From contig NZ_SNXZ01000007.1 in assembly GCF_004362825.1 (NCBI RefSeq), forward strand, positions 408,284 to 472,283: DNA of 64,000 bases, given 5' to 3'. The position numbers and the translations under genes are program-made. The notes below the pieces were generated by a model, which was not told the DNA's origin, did no database searches, and saw only the letters and a program-made list of their open reading frames with translations. Below are positions 60,328 to 64,000 of the stretch, piece after piece. Source of the stretch: Labedaea rhizosphaerae (GTDB taxonomy: Bacteria > Actinomycetota > Actinomycetes > Mycobacteriales > Pseudonocardiaceae). Within the stretch, counting starts at the first letter, position 1. Each line of letters starts with the position of its first letter.

Positions 60328-60779
60328 CACACCCCCGGGTAGAGACAAGGACGGCAGAGGCGCACCGTAGCAGCCCGTTCGGGGCGTGATGGTCGGTGAG
60401 GGCGCCGACCCCGCTCGCGCTCACGGGTGCTCCACCAACCGCGAGCTCGTCCGAGGCCGCCAGGTGCACCACCAATCGTCCGATGTGGACAATTCATGAA
60501 GCTGCGATGACGCCAATGGTCGTCCCCCCAGTCCGGGCGATGCCCTTGTCACCTTGGCGTCGTACGAGCCGGGCATGTTTACTGACGCCGGCCCAGGGAA
60601 CACCAGGACCGCTGCCGCCCGCCCCAGGCGCAGCAGGTCGAGGGCCTGCAGCGGTGGTCTGCTCTGTACGACGGTCAGGCCGGAACCGCAGTTCGTTGGC
60701 AGGACGGAAGAAGACCGGTGGCTTGTCGCCTCGCGGCGAGAGCTTCGTGACCCAAGACTTGCCGTATGTCCAGCAGCTG
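60328..60779. other. gap with no convincing gene
   Basis: Frames in this 450-base stretch are short, rich in Arg/Pro/Gly and without RBS. It marks the right boundary of the biosynthetic region. I see no terminator hairpin or clear promoter, although the methyltransferase promoter should lie at its left end. Confidence 0.5.
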
Positions 60780-60789
60780 GCCGTCGTCA

Positions 60790-61042
60790 CCCAAACCTTT
60801 ACCCGACGACCGTTCGCTTCCGGATGCAGCCGGGGACGCTCGATGCCCTGATCGAGGCGGGTATGGTCAGTCCGGGGGTCTGATCGACGAAGCGGGTTTC
60901 GGTCACCTGCCGCAAATCCAGCCAGGAAGGCGCGACGTGGTTTAAGCTCAAGCCCGAGTTGTGGGCAATCACCTATGGGCTCCGCTGCGGTTCGGCGCAG
61001 ATCTTCAACAGCCGGATCATCGGATTCGAGCAGGTCAAATGA
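60790..61042 (+). pseudogene. frameshifted relic of an unidentified gene
   Basis: Three frames in succession look coding: VRFRMQPGTLDALIEAGMVSPG (to ~60880), LIDEAGFGHLPQIQPGRRDVV (~60880-60945), then KLKPELWAITYGLRCGSAQ and IFNSRIIGFEQVK ending at 61042. The last part has no start codon in frame. Its stop overlaps the ATG of the next gene (ATGA), the mark of a former operon. The family is not recognised. Confidence 0.4.
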
Positions 61043-61536
61043 GCGGGCCGTGCGTCGAGTTCGAGGAGCGGCTGCGGGCGGCTGATCGGCTTACCGGGCA
61101 CCAATCCCTGTTCGCCTGGGTGGACGGAGTCGCCGACGCGGAACAGTGCATTGGCGCGGGCCTGCGGCGGACGTGTCGATCGGTGGACTGGCCGCTGTTC
61201 GAACGGTATGTGCTTGTCGCGCACCGCCGGCCGTCGCGGGCTTACACAGCGGCGTTGTGCGACGTCCTTGCTCGGCACGGTGACGAGGTGAACAACGAGG
61301 ACATCGTCGACGTGCTGGCGGAGATCCGTGATCCTGCCGCGGTGGGCTTTCTCGCGGATACCTTGTGGTGGCAACCCCCGTGGGACGAGTTCCATCAGCT
61401 GGCCGTCAAGTGCGTGTGGGCGCTGGTGGCGATCGGCACACCGGAGGCGTTCGCGGTGGTGTGTGAGGCCGCCGTCTGCGAGGCCGAAGAGATCCGTGAG
61501 GCCGCTCTGCGCCAACTCGACGTCGCCGGCCGCTGA
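61039..61536 (+). CDS. small HEAT-repeat-like protein
   Basis: 165 residues, helical, with repeat-like pairs such as YTAALCDVLARHGDEVNNED, IVDVLAEIRDPAAVGFLADT and EFHQLAVKCVWALVAIGTPE, and a closing EEIREAALRQLDVAG. This resembles HEAT/PBS-lyase repeat proteins of actinobacteria that act as binding scaffolds. ATG 61039 is chosen for AGCAGGT upstream and the overlap with the decayed upstream frame. Function unknown. Confidence 0.6.
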   Translation: MSGPCVEFEERLRAADRLTGHQSLFAWVDGVADAEQCIGAGLRRTCRSVDWPLFERYVLVAHRRPSRAYTAALCDVLARHGDEVNNEDIVDVLAEIRDPAAVGFLADTLWWQPPWDEFHQLAVKCVWALVAIGTPEAFAVVCEAAVCEAEEIREAALRQLDVAGR

Positions 61537-61560
61537 TCGGTCTACGAGAGTTCCGACGGG

Positions 61561-61979
61561 GTGCCCCCGGGAACAGAGGTACGCCACCTGGGCTCGTTGT
61601 GTTGCTCAGCGACCCTCACGGTTGACGGCCGAGGCATTTCTCGACGATTCGTCTACGCGTTCTGGCGCCTGTGCGAGCAGCGGATCGCGGTCACCAGCAC
61701 CGCTGAGGCCGGGCACGGTTCGCGCCTGGCCGCCGAATTGGCCGGGTGTCACCGGATGTCCGAGTGGTGCAGCTGCGGACCGTCGCCGGGAAGCCAGCAA
61801 CAGGCTCGGACCGCAGCGGCCGGGACTGGCACCACCGGTGGGTGGCGCGGATGCACAAGGTCCGGCAGTGGTACCCGAGCGAGCAGCGCCACAAGGTGAT
61901 CTACCACGGCCCCTACGTCAAAGGCCCGGACGATAAACCGTTGCTGGCAGGGGAAACGGTGACCGGTCTGGTTCGGTGA
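61561..61979 (+). pseudogene. frameshifted gene, C-terminal part of an uncharacterised actinobacterial protein
   Basis: Frame 1 gives RRFVYAFWRLCEQRIAVTST and on to RLAAELAG (to ~61741). A missing G then moves the message to another frame: VSPDVRVVQLRT, later HRWVARMHKVRQWYPSEQ, RHKVIYHGPYVKGPDDKP and LLAGETV, ending at 61979. The join at 61738-61745 reads smoothly if one base is restored. The C-terminal pattern (HRW...QWYPS...PYVKGPD) is one I associate with conserved actinobacterial proteins of unknown function, often near mobile DNA. N terminus absent. Confidence 0.5.
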
Positions 61980-62439
61980 TCGACGGTTCAGGAGAGCAGT
62001 GTGGCCGCGGTCGCGGCGAGGACGCAAGCGCGGGCGAGGTCGTCGACGGCCGGATGCGAAGTTAGCGGAGCAGGCCGAGCACCGCGAGCGCGTCCCGCAC
62101 GACCTCGCTGGCGTCCGATGGCGCATCGGGGATGTCACTGAACGCCTGGCCCCCAGCCAGATCAGATGTCACCTACCCGTGCAGCAGACCCGATATCACG
62201 TAGGACCCAGTTGATTACTAGACACAGTGCGAGTCTTCGCGGGGGTGCTCCACGCGCTGGCTAAGCTGGCGGCGGATCTGCAGGCGCCGAGCCGTGCTGC
62301 TTCGGCGAGTGGGGTGCTGGAGGACGCCAAGACGCTGGTCTGGTCTACGGCTGCACAACACGGCGAGCGAATGCTTGTCGAAGGGGTGGTCACCCGATCG
62401 AGTAAGTTGTCCGTTCATCACACGAATTGGCGGAGCATC
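61980..62439. other. gap before the kinase genes
   Basis: No convincing gene. The kinase frame is open from GTG 62227, but residues encoded there look unlike a kinase N terminus and no RBS precedes 62227. A TAG-rich, less GC-biased stretch lies at 62160-62226, unlike the biosynthetic region. Confidence 0.4.
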
Positions 62440-63222
62440 GTGAGTGCGAGCGATTTGCTGGGGGAACACCCGCGACATGATCAGAAGGCCTACCGGCTGG
62501 GGCATCGCCCATTGGGGCGCGGCGGTCAGGCTGAGGTGTATCCCGCCGAGCACAAGTCGACCGGGGCCCTGGTGGCGCTCAAGCGGCGGAGATCGTGGAA
62601 CGTCGAGGCCGTGGCCAGGATGCAGCGAGAGATCGAGTTCGGCCAATTGCTGATGGGCGACGACCACATCATGCCAGTGCTGGACTTCGGCTTGAAGCAC
62701 GACTGGTTCGTCATGCCGCTGGCCCAAGGCAACGCGGAGGACGCACGTCTCTCCCTGCTGGAGGATGGCGCACTCACCGCGCTCGTCACGGCCATCTGCT
62801 CAGCACTGGAAGCGGCTCACGGCAAAGGCTGGCTGCACCGCGACCTGAAACCCGCGAACCTGCTGCTCGTTGATGGACGCTGGACCGTCGCCGACTGGGG
62901 ACTCGGCCGGCGGCCGCGAGGGGACACGACGTTCACCGGCCGCACCAAGACGGGTGAGTTCCTCGGCAGCGAGGGCTTCGCAGCTCCGGAGCAAGCTACG
63001 GACGCCCACGAGGCGACCGCCTGCGCCGACCTATATAGCCTTGGGCAGATCATCGGCTGGGCACGGACCGGACGGACTCCGAAGCACGGTGCACCGCTTG
63101 TGCCGGACGAGGAGCCTTGGCGGTCGATCGTCATCGCCGCGACGCAGATGAAGCCGGATGCCCGGCCGCAGACCGCACGTGAGTTTCTTGAGATCATGAA
63201 TGCGAGGATCCGGCGAGCGTGA
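62440..63222 (+). CDS. Ser/Thr protein kinase
   Basis: 260 residues from GTG 62440 (GGAG four bases upstream); the frame can be extended to 62227. Gly-rich loop LGRGGQAEVY, ATP lysine in VALKRRR, catalytic HRDLKPANLL (Asp135) and APEQ are present; the Mg loop is DWG instead of DFG. No transmembrane helix or extracellular PASTA domains, so it is a small cytoplasmic Hanks-type kinase. Overlaps the second kinase gene; the pair forms a unit not related to the biosynthetic genes. Confidence 0.8.
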   Translation: MSASDLLGEHPRHDQKAYRLGHRPLGRGGQAEVYPAEHKSTGALVALKRRRSWNVEAVARMQREIEFGQLLMGDDHIMPVLDFGLKHDWFVMPLAQGNAEDARLSLLEDGALTALVTAICSALEAAHGKGWLHRDLKPANLLLVDGRWTVADWGLGRRPRGDTTFTGRTKTGEFLGSEGFAAPEQATDAHEATACADLYSLGQIIGWARTGRTPKHGAPLVPDEEPWRSIVIAATQMKPDARPQTAREFLEIMNARIRRA

Positions 63223-63926
63223 TGGACTCCATTGCCGGCAAGTACGTGCTAGTGAACGAACCACCCAGGACCGGTGGTTTCGCCAGTGTTCACAAGGCTT
63301 TTGACATCACTGCTCAGAAGCTCGTCGCCATAAAACTGATGAGCCGCACGGATGATCCACTCCGTGAGCAAGCTGTCAGCCGCGAGATGGAGAGCCTTCG
63401 CAAGCTCAGCCATCCCAACATCATCAAAATGAGAGATGCCGGATTCGACGAACTCCGCGACGCGCACTACCTCGTCCTCGACTGGGTCGAGGAGTCGCTC
63501 GCCGAGGTACTGAAAGCCAAGGTCATCTACGAATGGGATGATCTCGCGAGCCAACTGGCCGAACCTCTTGTGCAGGCCCTGTCCTATGCCCACCTGAACG
63601 GCGTCGAGCACCGTGACATCAAGCCGAGCAACATCCTCATGGCCGACGGTAGTGTCCCGTTGCTGGCCGATTTCGGCATCGCCAAAGTCAGGCAGGGAGT
63701 CGTCAGCGAGCACACGCTGATGAGGTTCGGGTCCGGCCCGTACTCGCCTCCCGAAGACGATGGCGAAGTCAAGTACGTTCGTGACGTGTACTCGATGGGT
63801 GTGCTCCTGATCCAAGCGATGCACCAGGAACGTCTGCGCTCGCGCGCCGACGTGGAGCCCGCTCTGCAGTCCATCAACGTCCCGCCTGACGTGAGGAAGC
63901 TGCTCGCTAGTGCTCTGTCCAGATAG
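63222..63926 (+). CDS. Ser/Thr protein kinase, C-terminally short
   Basis: 234 residues from ATG 63222 (GTG 63219 is alternative). Gly-rich PPRTGGFASVHKA, VAIK, HRDIKPSNIL and DFGIAK are intact, so it is probably active. It ends at DVRKLLASALSR, exactly where kinase domains normally continue with DPxxRP, so the last helix is missing. The stop lies 17 bases from the 3' end of an opposing gene; truncation by insertion is likely. Confidence 0.75.
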   Translation: MDSIAGKYVLVNEPPRTGGFASVHKAFDITAQKLVAIKLMSRTDDPLREQAVSREMESLRKLSHPNIIKMRDAGFDELRDAHYLVLDWVEESLAEVLKAKVIYEWDDLASQLAEPLVQALSYAHLNGVEHRDIKPSNILMADGSVPLLADFGIAKVRQGVVSEHTLMRFGSGPYSPPEDDGEVKYVRDVYSMGVLLIQAMHQERLRSRADVEPALQSINVPPDVRKLLASALSR

Positions 63927-63940
63927 GTTCGCCGGGTTGG

Positions 63941-64000
63941 TTAGGCGGCTGGGGTGAGGTGTTGCCCGCCCCAGCGGATGCCTTTCTCGCTGCGGACTCG
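63941..64000 (-). CDS. 3' end of a minus-strand gene, cut by the window edge
   Basis: The last 60 bases read on the minus strand as RVRSEKGIRWGGQHLTPAA then TAA. The composition is coding-like and basic, but 19 residues do not allow a family call. A transposase or integrase would explain the truncated kinase next to it; that is a guess. Confidence 0.25.
   Translation of the reverse strand, partial: RVRSEKGIRWGGQHLTPAA

Noticed and set aside
60396..60851. Plus-strand 151-residue ORF in the right boundary gap
   Set aside because: Low-complexity Pro/Arg/Gly composition, no RBS, no recognisable domain, and it overlaps other equally weak frames.
62227..62439. N-terminal 71 residues of the first kinase
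   Set aside because: No RBS at 62227, composition unlike the kinase, while GTG 62440 has GGAG at proper spacing just before the kinase fold. Kept only as an alternative.

Overview
The window is very GC-rich, with almost every gene using GC-ending codons, many GTG starts (one TTG), short overlaps between genes and actinobacterial-type promoters. It comes from a filamentous high-GC actinobacterium. I favour Pseudonocardiales on codon style and on a recurrent palindrome TCCACWGTGGA, but no marker gene fixes the genus. About 60 kb (1 to ~60,300) is one large biosynthetic region, or two fused ones. The last ~3.5 kb is a decayed flank. I see no tRNA, rRNA or CRISPR array.

Left arm (1-21,134). A discrete ACP, a FabF-type ketosynthase and a stand-alone condensation protein open the window behind a good promoter. 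They are followed by a P450/glycosyltransferase pair, a second P450, a TauD dioxygenase and an O-methyltransferase-like protein. A tight five-gene operon (8,613-14,647) makes and processes a terpenoid: polyprenyl diphosphate synthase, UbiA prenyltransferase, a cyclase-like repeat protein lacking the catalytic Asp, a PHBH-type FAD monooxygenase and a HisC-type aminotransferase. A minus-strand operon (19,016-14,652) carries a FabH-type ketosynthase, an ACP, a catalytically stripped FabH-like partner, a DegT sugar aminotransferase and a glycosyltransferase. A third glycosyltransferase and a stand-alone thioesterase follow.

Middle (21,238-37,966). An ABC exporter pair leads a long coupled operon: a free adenylation enzyme, a degenerate C-A-PCP NRPS, a P450, an HpgT-like aminotransferase, an aryl-type AMP ligase with its own ACP, a hydroxymandelate synthase, a PhyH-type dioxygenase, E1 alpha and beta subunits of a 2-oxoacid dehydrogenase and an HSL-type hydrolase. 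An FMN hydroxyacid oxidase converges on it. HmaS, Hmo and HpgT together form the 4-hydroxyphenylglycine pathway. The E1 pair suggests a branch from the same arylglyoxylate.

Right arm (38,455-60,327). After an IS3 relic come a flavohemoglobin, a truncated hemoglobin and a coupled assembly line: LLM monooxygenase; FAAL-ACP-KS-AT(dead)-ACP; KS-AT-ACP-Cy-A(Cys)-PCP-E; a thioesterase with a Cys nucleophile; C-A(Thr)-FkbM methyltransferase-PCP. The adenylation pocket residues read as cysteine and threonine, so the expected core is an acyl/ketide chain ending in an epimerised thiazoline followed by a methylated threonine. A LuxR-type regulator with a non-phosphorylatable receiver and a SAM methyltransferase close the region.

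Taken together this looks like a glycosylated product combining FAAL-primed polyketide/NRPS, 4-hydroxyphenylglycine or a related aryl unit, and a prenyl-derived part. I do not recognise it as a known cluster. The right flank (60,800-64,000) holds two frameshifted relics, a small HEAT-repeat-like protein, two tandem Ser/Thr kinases and the 3' end of another gene.
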